The position numbers and the translations under genes were made by a program. A stretch of DNA of 64,000 nt, from assembly GCA_019614645.1 (NCBI GenBank), contig JABWDB010000011.1:6645501-6709500 (forward strand), in the 5' to 3' direction. This DNA is from Stratiolaelaps scimitus. Its lineage: Eukaryota > Arthropoda > Arachnida > Mesostigmata > Laelapidae. Shown one piece after another: positions 48,539-55,934 of this stretch (the first letter of the stretch is position 1; every line of letters begins with the position of its first letter). Below the pieces are notes generated by a model. That model was not told the DNA's origin and made no database searches. It saw nothing but the letters and a program-made list of their open reading frames with translations.

Positions 48539-49511
48539 TTCGTTCAATACTGTTCGTGTAAATATACGGAGTACTTTAATAAAAACGCATACACATATTG
48601 AAACAGCAATCCGTGATCGGTGGAGAGATACGAAGCGAACATTATAGATAACCGCCGGTATAACACAGGACGCAGGCAAATAATATTACACAGAGATATA
48701 TGAGGATATGCACATAGTCTAATAATTTTTAGCACGGGCGAGTGTATATATATGTATGTATCGTGATTTTGTTATCGGGTATAGAAAAATTGCAAAGAAC
48801 TGACTAATTATAGGATGATATGGCGTTATAATATCTGGCTTTTGTAATATACCATTTCTTATGATTACAAATTAATTTCCTGTATGAGTTACATTGTAAG
48901 GGTGAATATGCGAGAATGATACAGCAATATGATATTCGGGCGTATAGAGTTCGAACATATATACCTGTATGTACCATATGAGCGTATAAAACTCAAATAA
49001 ATCGAACTTCGTATACAGTAAGCGGGTATTGCGGCATAATGCATTTACGCGATAACGCTGATTCAGTTCGTAATTTATATTATACAAGAAAGATTCTCTT
49101 AACTGGTTAACCTTCAATATGATGTGAATATAACATGAATATAATTGGTATATAAATGTCCTCGTTGTATCAAACGCTTGAATTGAATTTTGATTGAAAA
49201 CGCCTTAATTGAACTTTGCAAGCGGGTGATCTCAGTTATGAGATTGACCAAATAAAATTTATTAGAGAATGCATCATACACACTCGAATAACGACGGTGA
49301 AATCACTAAGGTGAGATGCTCTACTGGATTATCCACGCGACATAGAGATCACCCAAAACGCATTCGTTTCTTCTAGATACGTCCGCTTGTAAAAATCAAA
49401 CGTGAGAACCGATGCATCTGCCGTGAGGTCCTGTCGACCCAAATTACCGCATCGCTTAATGGTGGGTGTCTCGGCCACCTCTCTGACCATCAGTGCAGAA
49501 TTTGCGCTTGA
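30850..49511 (+). CDS. Mucin-like type I membrane protein with giant Ser/Thr repeat array (gene A)
   Basis: Spliced model; every junction agrees in phase. Exon 1, 30850-30937: MRWFPIAAMVIVTTACTG signal peptide. Exon 2, 32469-32632: four cysteines spaced C-x6-C-x6-C-x5-C. Exon 3, 39222-44949: about 20 eight- and fourteen-residue units, then about 235 heptads GSTSTTE, then a basic and acidic spacer. Exon 4, 46569-46621. Exon 5, 47334-47522: the hydrophobic stretch GALVGIVFCVLAILVVPSVI, then RTRKRRRPKRDT as stop-transfer. Exon 6, 49377-49511, ends in TGA, with AATAAA at 49662. Total about 2118 residues. Likely a heavily O-glycosylated cell-surface protein with a short cytoplasmic tail. An alternative last exon lies at 48017, and exon 5 could extend to a second donor at 47550. 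Exons 1-3 are supported by conservation in gene B; exons 4-6 rest on splice sites and phase alone. No named family recognised. Confidence 0.7.
31925..32110 (-). repeat. SINE-like repeat, family II, in intron 1 of gene A
   Basis: The plus strand starts with AAGGTTTTGTTGGCTTATTA and, read on the minus strand, holds GGTTCGAGCCTCGTG near 31990 as a box B-like element. The same insertion is present in copy B near 57605-57790, so it predates the duplication. Confidence 0.5.
32705..32853 (-). repeat. 3' LTR of the Ty3/gypsy element
   Basis: 149 bp, identical to the other LTR apart from a 4-base extra unit near its outer end (TGTTATGCATGCTAGG versus TGTTATGCTAGG). It is 3' with respect to the minus-strand coding sequence. 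Confidence 0.95.
32854..32866 (-). other. Polypurine tract
   Basis: On the minus strand AAAGGAAAGGGGA abuts the 3' LTR exactly, the expected place for the plus-strand DNA primer of an LTR retrotransposon. Confidence 0.85.
33108..37640 (-). CDS. Gag-Pol polyprotein of a Ty3/gypsy element
   Basis: Single frame, about 1510 residues from the first ATG at 37640; a longer open frame upstream has no ATG. Order of parts, residues approximate: Gag 1-230; two zinc-knuckle-like motifs CPNCGRVHPPQRC and CSECNKNNHFARMC at 233-263; aspartic protease LLDTGATCNVMG near 323; reverse transcriptase 480-650 with LDARDGFYQ and VVADDTIVWG; RNase H with QTDASEYGLGG near 770; integrase with an HxxH/CxxC zinc-binding region 985-1020 and a D, D, E set at HQDIF, HTDSDPRY and SNGKAE (about 1048, 1105, 1138). 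A basic tail follows. The protease-RT-RNase H-integrase order defines Ty3/gypsy. The usual YxDD is VADD, with both aspartates present. There is no envelope gene. Gag and Pol are fused without a frameshift. Confidence 0.95.
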   Translation of the reverse strand: MTQRSNTPRPMSHDGDRSENWTIFLDAWTDYALINDVYKMSPRRQLAHFRSVYGDEHRIFLNGLGVEMVPGDRQDPTGEEPCLSLKALLEALSKRYKCHRNIIFQRYLFLKAGQGDAETVKEFRERMTQMAKRCAYEEHEKVMLRDKLILGTRLAMAREALFRHEDHKKLTTEQVMLTLETYEDNERALSVIERDRQGGSRDKQRPEEVALVRQHRTQNGRKRQEKELHPRDRQCPNCGRVHPPQRCPAAGKTCSECNKNNHFARMCRSKHKHNIRAVEEQDMEAYEGFESDDTFQTETIGRIPKRKLYTTLRTGSKHEIEIRALLDTGATCNVMGLSTYLTIHSVNKAAQLDHKDRKLLKMYDNSRAVTMGSVVLTVKTRKMKRTIKFQVIDGKVETLLSANTCLELGLIKVSQEVENVNMVIQQDKDRIDALIEEYKDIFQGLGKLPQPVKIHIKEEARPVQQPPRTPPVAFVEEIVERVRELEHQGVIQKVDHPTEWVSNLVAVHRPGRKLRIVLDPHALNKAIHRPRYPMPTLNDTLHRLSKAKIFSVLDARDGFYQMVLSPESRDYTTFWTPIGRYQYCRVPQGIASAPEEYQRRQVQAYEGLENVAVVADDTIVWGEGKTLAEATENHHRSLHALFQRARTVGLRFNKSKLRLGMSEVKFMGHVISREGLKADTDKIKAIRDMPPPKNIKGIMSFLGCVNYLLPFVPNLSQLTEPLRRLTQKQYEFSWQSQQQEAFETIKRKLTETPILAYFDKEKPIILQTDASEYGLGGVLIQDGRPVAYTSHSLSSTEKNYAVIEKECLAILMTCKKFENYIYAMKNVTVHTDHKPLESIFSKALDSCPKRLQRMRLELMRYDITVKYIPGKNNIIADLLSRHPLEYEQTTDHICRLELEETRQRDQNRISDPLIEQVKVETTQNTKMQILINNIQQGWPDKEKDVPNELLPFWSIRDELSIDEGVIYRGSAVVVPPNLRAEFLRRTHKSHLAYDAMCRRIKDTIYWPKIKEDIKLFANRCTACQTYKIKQRAEPLLSKSIPQRPWQIVHQDIFVWEGMNYLVTVDGYSDYFELDELGRNTTTSQIIKKTSIQFGRHGRPSELHTDSDPRYMAREFKEFCSTWLVKHIVSAPHHHQSNGKAESAVKIAKRIVKKVGHSKEDINMALLEWRATEQIEGLSPAQKFYGRTIATFLPVKENRLQTANHKQVTETISKRQQAAQKAYNHGTRELAPIMRGQWVRVQPMDLSHEWIKGRCVEQIRPRTYKIRLEGGNELIRNRKHIIVVPTPQSTIHSDKENKAHSVCSQRVPVSGRIVPRAPVEPAAPREHPESESTPRDITMHSPESPLGRQGTSDSQNGLSTHTNTPPTTNTTSPLNTAQNTVSKSTHGTSKMATVHIRYATRATTAKNRAATLKAQVTPPPQTRKRRAESDIAHTARRICNRHTAVFEQRAENQRTQTTRATSQASTTSKGATGELDNRAKGGGKIGRKQGDIRRPAENIAKNKTSKNRQCK
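37678..37695 (-). other. Primer-binding site candidate
   Basis: Directly inside the 5' LTR the minus strand reads TGGCGCAGTAGACAGGAT. Starting with TGG, the complement of a tRNA CCA end, and abutting the LTR are what a primer-binding site needs. I could not assign the tRNA. Confidence 0.7.
37696..37840 (-). repeat. 5' LTR of the Ty3/gypsy element
   Basis: 145 bp, very short for the class. It contains AATAAA on the minus strand near 37744 as the polyadenylation signal of the element's transcript. It matches the partner LTR except for the 4-base indel. Confidence 0.95.
38496..38740 (-). mobile_element. 5'-truncated LINE insertion
   Basis: 245 bp present in copy A and absent from copy B, flanked by 8-base direct repeats ACAAATCT (38488-38495 and 38741-38748). 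Minus-strand translation includes PLAFETLGGHGP and RATGDKRAG, typical of the C-terminal end of non-LTR retrotransposon ORFs. Its 3' end is AATAAACCATTATTATTATT, a short trinucleotide tail. It was inserted after the block duplicated. Confidence 0.8.
39345..44770 (+). repeat. 21 bp (7-residue) minisatellite in gene A exon 3
   Basis: The array starts with imperfect units, then about eight 42 bp units (SSSSTEQNTATSEG, 39500-39830). About 235 copies of a 21 bp unit, AGCACCTCAACGACCGAAGG plus one base, follow, nearly all encoding GSTSTTE. Variants are mostly synonymous (ACG/ACT, GAA/GAG, GGG/GGA). Longer blocks repeat: a distinctive GRTSTTQG unit occurs at 39915 and 40587, exactly 672 bp or 32 units apart. 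The reading frame is kept throughout. The opposite strand is also open, an effect of unit composition. Confidence 0.97.
45000..46568. other. Intron 3 of gene A
   Basis: About 1.6 kb of AT-rich sequence between 44950 and 46568. No coding region or repeat was recognised. Confidence 0.5.
46690..46850 (+). repeat. tRNA-derived SINE-like repeat, family I
   Basis: The best copy of the family. A tRNA-like head with box B GGGTTCGATCCCC is followed by GTTGCACATTTACATTTAG and the 3' motif GGCTCAGAGTCAGCCCGAAA. It lies in intron 4 of gene A. Confidence 0.55.
46852..47106 (+). repeat. SINE-like repeat with a Glu/Asp-tRNA-like head
   Basis: GTCTGGATAGTCTAGTGGTG resembles the A box and D-arm of Glu or Asp tRNAs, and GGAATCAAATCCC is a degenerate B box. 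An unrelated body and a CTCTTTAAAAAAA end follow. It abuts the family I repeat. It is not a functional tRNA gene, because the stems do not pair well. Confidence 0.5.
48017..48057 (+). other. Alternative last exon of gene A with AATAAA
   Basis: After TTTGCAG, a phase-0 frame reads QQATDEIELC and stops at TAA (48047-48049). AATAAA follows at 48052-48057. It would give a shorter cytoplasmic tail than the exon at 49377. Either may be used, or one may be chance. Confidence 0.3.
48502..48533. repeat. (TA)n microsatellite
   Basis: A pure TA run in the intron before the proposed last exon of gene A. Confidence 0.8.
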
Positions 49512-49661
49512 CTTTCGACAACGCAGACTACGAGACGGGAAGGATGTGATGTCGAAACTGGCTGAAACTATTCCTTGATGATTACTTTACTTTTTTTTTT
49601 AACCTTTTTACTTTTTTTTTACCGAGAACTTAAGCATATGTATGTATATTGCAGTTCCGAG

Positions 49662-49667
49662 AATAAA
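49662..49667 (+). promoter_or_regulatory. Polyadenylation signal, gene A
   Basis: Canonical AATAAA about 150 bases after the proposed TGA stop at 49509-49511. It supports the exon at 49377 as terminal. Confidence 0.5.
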
Positions 49668-50584
49668 CATTTGATTATGATATGATATGATGTTAAATGT
49701 GTGACCACCGATGTGCTATACATCGCACACGTATGTCTGTGGCCGCTGCGACTTGCATTGGCTAAATGTCAAATGTCCCGGCCCGATACGGTCACGCTAT
49801 TTCTACTGCAAGCATCGAGGAAACAGAAAGCAAGTTGACTTAAGAAACATATCCACTGGACGTAGATAGCGCCGCACCCATATCCATATGTACATAGACT
49901 ATAAGTAGCTGTATAAACGTGTCTTACGAGACCCGCTGGCAGCTACGAGAGGACCAAACGGTCGAGTCAGAACTTCTGGTGCAGAAATAGTAGATCAAAG
50001 ACCATACCAAGCATAATTTCGCTGCAGATTTCCCTTACGTGAGTTCGGTACGAGAAAGCCCGAAACAACGGCCAATACGGTAAACCCAAACAGATGTCTG
50101 TGATGTTGATGCGACCGCCAGCAAACCAGCCTGTTATTGCAAAGCATCTTTGAGAAAAATGCCAGCTGAGGTTGATTAGTTCTAGAGAAAATTCGTCTTA
50201 GATTTTTCGTAGGTTCTTGCAATCGAAAAGTGGGCCTTTGAAACGATTTTAATCCGCCATTATCCCTCGAATGCTATCCAATACATCAGTCAGCATCAGC
50301 TGCTATTGGTCGTCTCGGGCTGTCACGAGAGAGGGATCTTTACGATTGATTGCATCCGATGTCACGAGACATCCCGTAACAGTTCAGTGACACAGCTAGC
50401 CGATGCTTCTCATATATTTATTTAATTATAAAAGTGGGCGATAATTATACTCACTGAAAGTGAAATTCATCTATAGACAGCCTCCTCGATAAAGGCATTG
50501 TTGTTATTATGGAGACATTTTCTAATTTTAATCTCTTCTTTAAATATAATGTGTTTTTAATTTATTTATTTATTTACTCATGAG

Positions 50585-50910
50585 TAAAGGTAAAGGTAAA
50601 GCTTTATTTGTTTATTAAAGTAAGGGGCTGTGAGATGTGAATTCATACACTATCACACGTATATTCAATGAGTAGAGTCAATCTCCTTCCTAGAGTCCGG
50701 CACGCTTGGCATTACTTCGATCTCCAGGGAAGGTGTGTACTGCTCCGGCTAGTATTCTACAGCCGAGTGCCTTAGTCTCCTATGACAACTGTGGCTTCCG
50801 TGTTGGGGTCCCCGCCCGGGAACGCTCGGTCATCTAATTCGGCCCGTAGCGGGAAAAAAAAATCGAGCCAACTTAAAAATTTCTTTTTTTTTTGAGAGGA
50901 GGAAATTTAA
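50585..50910 (+). repeat. Dispersed repeat family III, copy 1
   Basis: It shares an ordered series of motifs with 53110-53350: CTTGGxATTACTTCGATCTC, ACTGCTCCGGCT, TGGCTTCCGTGTTGGGGTCC, a CGGTCATCTAATTC-like motif and TAGCGGGAA. A GAGAGGAGGAAA motif follows at 50893. Its start resembles family II (GCTTTATTTGTTTATTAAAG). Divergence is high, so the copies are old. Confidence 0.45.
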
Positions 50911-51299
50911 AAATCTACACCGCTTTCAATGTACATTTTTTAAATGTCAATACGATTATGCGACCGACCCGATCGCCCCAATAGCCGATAGCTCCAGTCT
51001 GCGGTAGAACAGATAATTAACTTTAGCAGTATATTAGACTACATCTCACTTACTAAACGAATGGGCTAAGCGATACCGGGAAGGGCGGTGCTGTTGAACA
51101 TCGTCGACAGCTCTAAAAGGCTGGGGCGGTCACGGCCTTCACATGCAACAGCATGGCAACACCCTCCTTTAAAAATAATAATACATCAGATTAGACAGCT
51201 AGATGACTATTTTGCTACCTGCTTCTTCATTGTTATTTGAACATGTTGAAGAATATTTAGGGAGACTTATGAAACTTTGTAAAAAATCCTGTTGACGAC

Positions 51300-51740
51300 C
51301 CCTCAGTTGATTGTTTGGTAGATCCAACTGTCGGCCATAGAGTTGGTCCAGCGCTCGTTGTCGGGCGAGTTCGTCTGTTGTAACGGATTTCCAGGTCTGT
51401 TCCTTGGTGGATTCTGTGGCCGGCTTTCAAGTGAATTCTGTTGTGGATTACAAGATTGGCTCCGTGGTGGATCCTGTTGTCGTTCTGCTTCGTGATAGAC
51501 TCTGTTTGTTTTGAAGGTTGGCTCGACGTTGGGTTCCTGAAGTGGATTCTGCGGTGAGTTCCCAGATTGATTCCATATTGGATCTCGTGGTGGAATCTCA
51601 GTTCCATGCTTTATACATAAGCGGATTCTGTTGTGGGTTCGACGTTGGTTCCACGGTGGTTTCCGAGTGGATCCTGTGGTCGGTTCGAACGTTGGTTGTA
51701 CGGTGACTTTCCAACGGGTACCACAAATTCCGCCACACTT
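51300..51740 (-). pseudogene. Decayed Ser/Thr-Glu repeat sequence, opposite strand
   Basis: Minus-strand translation yields scattered fragments such as TTGSTTEP, STTEFT and ATESTKEQT, interrupted by stops and frame changes. The underlying DNA is an imperfect tandem of ACAGAATCCACCACGGAACC-like units. This resembles the coding repeats of genes A and B after decay. It may be a relic of a third, inverted mucin-like gene, or an unrelated minisatellite with similar composition. Confidence 0.35.
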
Positions 51741-52869
51741 CTTGACATGCATAGCAACGTCAAGCAACTTACTACAACACTCGTATGAAAGTCAACAATC
51801 GAATTAAGCTATTTTAACCTTTCGACTTAATCACTTATCAAATATGGTATACAGCAAAACATACATAGTTTGCTGTCTATTTATGACAAAACAGAGAATA
51901 AACGCAAATCTTATACCATATTGGATTTAAAGCCAATAAACACACATGTTCCCTTGGGGCCACCGACGTGCCACCGTTTTACATACGAACAGTCGTCGAA
52001 TCCTATATGTTAATAGTATAAACAAATCGTCTCGAAAGTACCAATTTGACTTCTACTTTGACCACATTTCGTGAGTTGCCAGGAGTCGAGGCAACGGTGC
52101 TCGACGAAACATCTCGGCTTGTTGGCGCTGTCTGTCGTACAGTTCGTTGTCCAGTGACGGCGTCTTGCAAAGCGGAGAAGGAACAAGAAAATGTCCGCAT
52201 GTAAAATTTAACTTTGCCATTGACCCTTAGTTATTGGAGTACGTTGAATTAAACTGCTGTAAGGACTCGATAATATGTTTTCGACAACCATTTTCAGAAG
52301 TTTCATTAGAGCCTTTTGTTTTCCGAGAGGAGGATATTTTTGCGCGATGAATCAACTGCGCTATATATTTTCCTTTTTAAGGGAGGTTTTCCTTCTCCTA
52401 ATTCCGCCCATTGAGGTTTTCTTTACATCGTATGACGCTGATAGTTTTAGCCATGTGAATAGTTTACCCAAAAGCGTACCGTTAGCAACATTTAGTAACA
52501 GGATTCACTGTGTGTTCACATCACACAAGTATGATAGAAAGGTTTGCACAGTGACGTTGCGTAAGGGTCGCTGTGCGTGTTCTGCCTGCTCCGTTCGCCT
52601 GACTTTGAAAACGTTGTGCTCTCGCTCAGCAGTGATATTGTACATGCCACAAGGCTGTGTCCCTAATGAGTAAAGTGCGTCGGAATAGTCATTATACTAA
52701 TTGCTGTATCGCACCCATCGTATCACATCATCACTCGCGAATCCGTAAAGTCGACATTAAGCAGTTCGTGGTTTACGTTGCGGCTCACGCGCGGGTTATT
52801 ACGGTGGAATGATCTATACGAACTAAAAAGTAAATTTTTCGGGCTAACTCACAGCCAACATATAACGTC

Positions 52870-52970
52870 CACGGTACAACTGTCTTTAGCATGCTGCTTT
52901 TAGTATGGTTTCACAAGACGGACCCCTTTTTAAATGTAAATGTGCAACCGTGGGGCTCGAACCCGGCCAC
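52870..52970 (-). repeat. tRNA-derived SINE-like repeat, family I (minus)
   Basis: On the minus strand: a box B-like GGGTTCGAGCCCCAC, then GTTGCACATTTACATTTAA, then a TCTTGTGAAACCATACTAAA segment. The order is the same as in the copy at 46690. Confidence 0.5.
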
Positions 52971-52984
52971 CCTTTGTTTCGAGA

Positions 52985-53350
52985 GGAGGAAATTTTCTTC
53001 AAACGCACGGATACCACCAGAGACATTACAGTCTCCATTAGAGTGGGCTGATCCGGTGCAGGGGTGTTGACGAGGATGGCATAACGCCTCTACCTGCTTA
53101 AATCGATCCTCTTGTGGGAGACTATCTCTTCCCTAGATTCGGCTTTATACTTGGTACTACTTCGATCTCTGGTGTCTGACTCTATATGTAACTGCTCCGG
53201 CTGCTCCTTACCCTCCGTTGCCGTTCGACTAGGTTGTGCTTCCGTATTGTGGTTCTGTCCGGGGAGGCTAGGTCGCCTAATCCCCGGTCCATGTTAGCGG
53301 GAATGCAAGGGCATTAGGTTACCGGGAACCTGTTCTTTTCAGAGGAGGAA
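52985..53350 (+). repeat. Dispersed repeat family III, copy 2
   Basis: Second copy of the family seen at 50585-50910, with matching motifs in the same order and again a GAGGAGGAAA motif near its end (53341). A related GAGAGGAGGA occurs at 52325 and another just before this copy at 52980. Confidence 0.45.
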
Positions 53351-54389
53351 ACCAAGCACCTGGATTTAGACACACTGTACTATAGAGATCGTCGCTAGCG
53401 AGATCAAACTGTCCTCTAAGTTGAACGGTGACATAATTGCCGTTGAGCCACGTTTGTTACTATATCGAAGCTAGTACATTTTTCGTGGGCACTATGAGGA
53501 TAGCTTAATACCAAAATAATGACGACTAAATAATCTCCATTGAGAGTTTTATCCGGAATTAGTTCGCACACCACTTATAATATAATCAGTGTACGCTGTC
53601 CTGTCATATATCGGATTTGTTGAATCCGACTCAATCGACCCGTGTCCACAACTCGAAATGAATTAAAATTGCTCACGCATTAGCGTGCACTGCAAGCTCG
53701 CTATGGGGATGATGCTGCTGATAGGTGTCAGCCAATTCGAAAACTGCCAATAGCCATTCAATGGGATTGACTCTGCCTAACCCGTCTGGTGCCTTGGTGC
53801 TTACTGCACATAATTACATAATTCTAGTAAGTAATACAAATACAATACAAATTGTGGTCTGTTGACGGAACTACGATTACAGTAATGTAATGAAGTTCTC
53901 GTAATAAAATAATGATGATGCATGAGTGCTACAAATGTTTACGACATCAGAACTTAATTGTTTGTAAAATGTACCCCCAAGTGGGCACCGATTTCGCGCG
54001 ACCTACGATATCGGTATGTTATAAATATATTCTAATAATTCGGTGATGAACTGTCTACTGCGACACAAGTGCTCACAGTTTACGAGGAAGGGAACTCCAC
54101 AGTAATGGCGAGCGGTAGAGGAGACCGTCTTTGCTCGATTCCTAGAAATCTAACGATGTTACAAACATGGTATTGCGACGGTTCGAGCGGCTGGCAATTG
54201 CGGTAAGCGGTGGGGGGGACAATATAACATACAAAGATAGTGACTGTTGCAGCATGCACTGCGCATCGTTGCGTAATCACTCGCATTAAGATCACACCTT
54301 AGTAAATAGCGGAACTCATATTTTCAAGTTCACAGAGAAAACGAAGAGCACCCACCAGCTCCAGCTGACCAGAGGACCGAGGGATAGGG

Positions 54390-54570
54390 TAGCCTAGATC
54401 TGCCTGCCGGTCCCTGCAAGCTACTGTCAGAAGGATTCTTCCTGCACAGTCCTGATAGTGGCCCTTCCTGACAATCGGTGCGAGTCCAACACTACCTAGG
54501 CGAACACCTCAGATGTGAGGTCACGTGTCGATAACGGATTTTGCCCCCAACCTCATTAAAAAAGAAAATC
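54390..54570 (+). repeat. Dispersed repeat with AAAAAA tail
   Basis: Ends with CAACACTACCTAGGCGAACA, then CCTCAGATGTGAGGTC and CCTCATTAAAAAAG, similar to the copies near 28685 and 38755. Probably SINE-like. Confidence 0.4.
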
Positions 54571-55579
54571 ATCGAGTCACACCACCTGGTGACAGATAAG
54601 AGAACTTGAGCCTTGTGAAACTGCGCCTTCCAGGCACGGGACATCGGGAGTGGGATCATGCACAACGATGTTTCACACCAGCAACAACCAGAATCTGCTG
54701 ATTTATTCTGCGGGACAGCGATTTATCGGGAATATCCGCTGAGCAGCAATCGCTCTGAGAGTCGTTAGTCCAGGTGGCGTCCAATCGTGACGAATGCTCT
54801 AAGGGTCTGACGCTGAGGCGCTTTTTCGTGTCAAGATACCTAATGCCTAATAGCAAACGTATGTCTAACCTAAATTGTGGTAACCTTGTTCTTGGTACTG
54901 TCAATTTGCGTCGTAACCAACCTAACCCGATATATGACGATGGCTCAATGCGAGGTTTGCTCACGCACGGAGCCGTCTATGGTTGGCTGAACGTGCTGCA
55001 CCAATGTGGCTGTGGAAGGGTTTCTTTTTTTGGCATGCCTATCCATAACGATTTTTATATCATCTCCATTATGAAGATATTGCTTCTCAGTATTAAGACC
55101 ATGCTATCGTGAAACTCCTTCAACCGTCAGCTGCAAGCAGATGCAATATTGCGGCCACCTGGACAACTTGAGAGTACCCGTGTATCTTCTGTGCTATCGA
55201 TTTGAATGTGTTGACTTACGCTGAATGGAGCAAGGGTCAGCTGCAGATGCAGTGAAGGTCCACACAAAAGCTATTACTTCATATTGGCTCGCTTTCTGGG
55301 GCCAATTCCGAAAAAGCGGTATCACCGATCATGAGGAACTGACCGTTGAATGTAGCTCCTAGAGCGTTGCCTATTGTCAAGACCTTGTGGATGACTTCTA
55401 AGCTAGTAATGAAAACTGGAATAAGGCGACAACTAATGAGGCGGGGCGCCGAATCCAAATAAACTTTTAGCATAAGTTATTAAGTGATACTATCTAGTCT
55501 AGTGGTTCAACTCGTATTTTGTTTTAACCTAAATACGATCTGGTTGAAATTGTATTCAAACGTTTTAAATAAATTATAT

Positions 55580-55645
55580 ATATATATACTTTTATTCAAA
55601 CATACAATAATTAGGAATTAGTTTACGCTTCAAATTATTGGGAGG
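55580..55645 (-). repeat. LINE tail-like sequence at the edge of copy B
   Basis: CTTTTATTCAAACATACAAT here resembles GGTTTATTCAAACATACAGT at the 3' end of the LINE insertion at 38496. It sits about 70 bases before the block B boundary. Confidence 0.4.
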
Positions 55646-55711
55646 CTGCAAAAATTAATAACATCATCCGTTATTAGATTATCCGTTTTACAAAGTTCTT
55701 GGCTTGCTGCT

Positions 55712-55899
55712 AAAACGGCAAACAGCCGCAGGGAGGTAGTTGTTGTAGTACAGCAGTGAACTGAGTGTTGTTCCAACGAGATTGAAGCTGAAAACGAATA
55801 TTAACGTTATCCTAATTTCAGTCAACTGCATTAAGTGGTGTAATGAGCATTAACTGAGCAAGTCGCCCGGACATAGTCCGAAACAGCCACTGATATTTG

Positions 55900-55934
<35 letters not shown>

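Larger units (their letters stand above)
49668..55711. other. Spacer between mucin-like genes A and B
   Basis: No intact gene recognised. It contains two diverged copies of repeat family III, a decayed Ser/Thr-repeat stretch on the minus strand, a family I SINE and a LINE-like tail near the start of copy B. A 132-codon frame at 52275-52673 begins with ATG but has no similarity I can name. Confidence 0.5.

Noticed and set aside
52275..52673. 132-codon frame with ATG in the spacer
   Set aside because: No similarity, no splice context, and it overlaps repeat family III motifs. A chance frame is more likely.
54774..55112. 112-codon plus-strand frame
   Set aside because: No ATG at its start and no recognisable domain.
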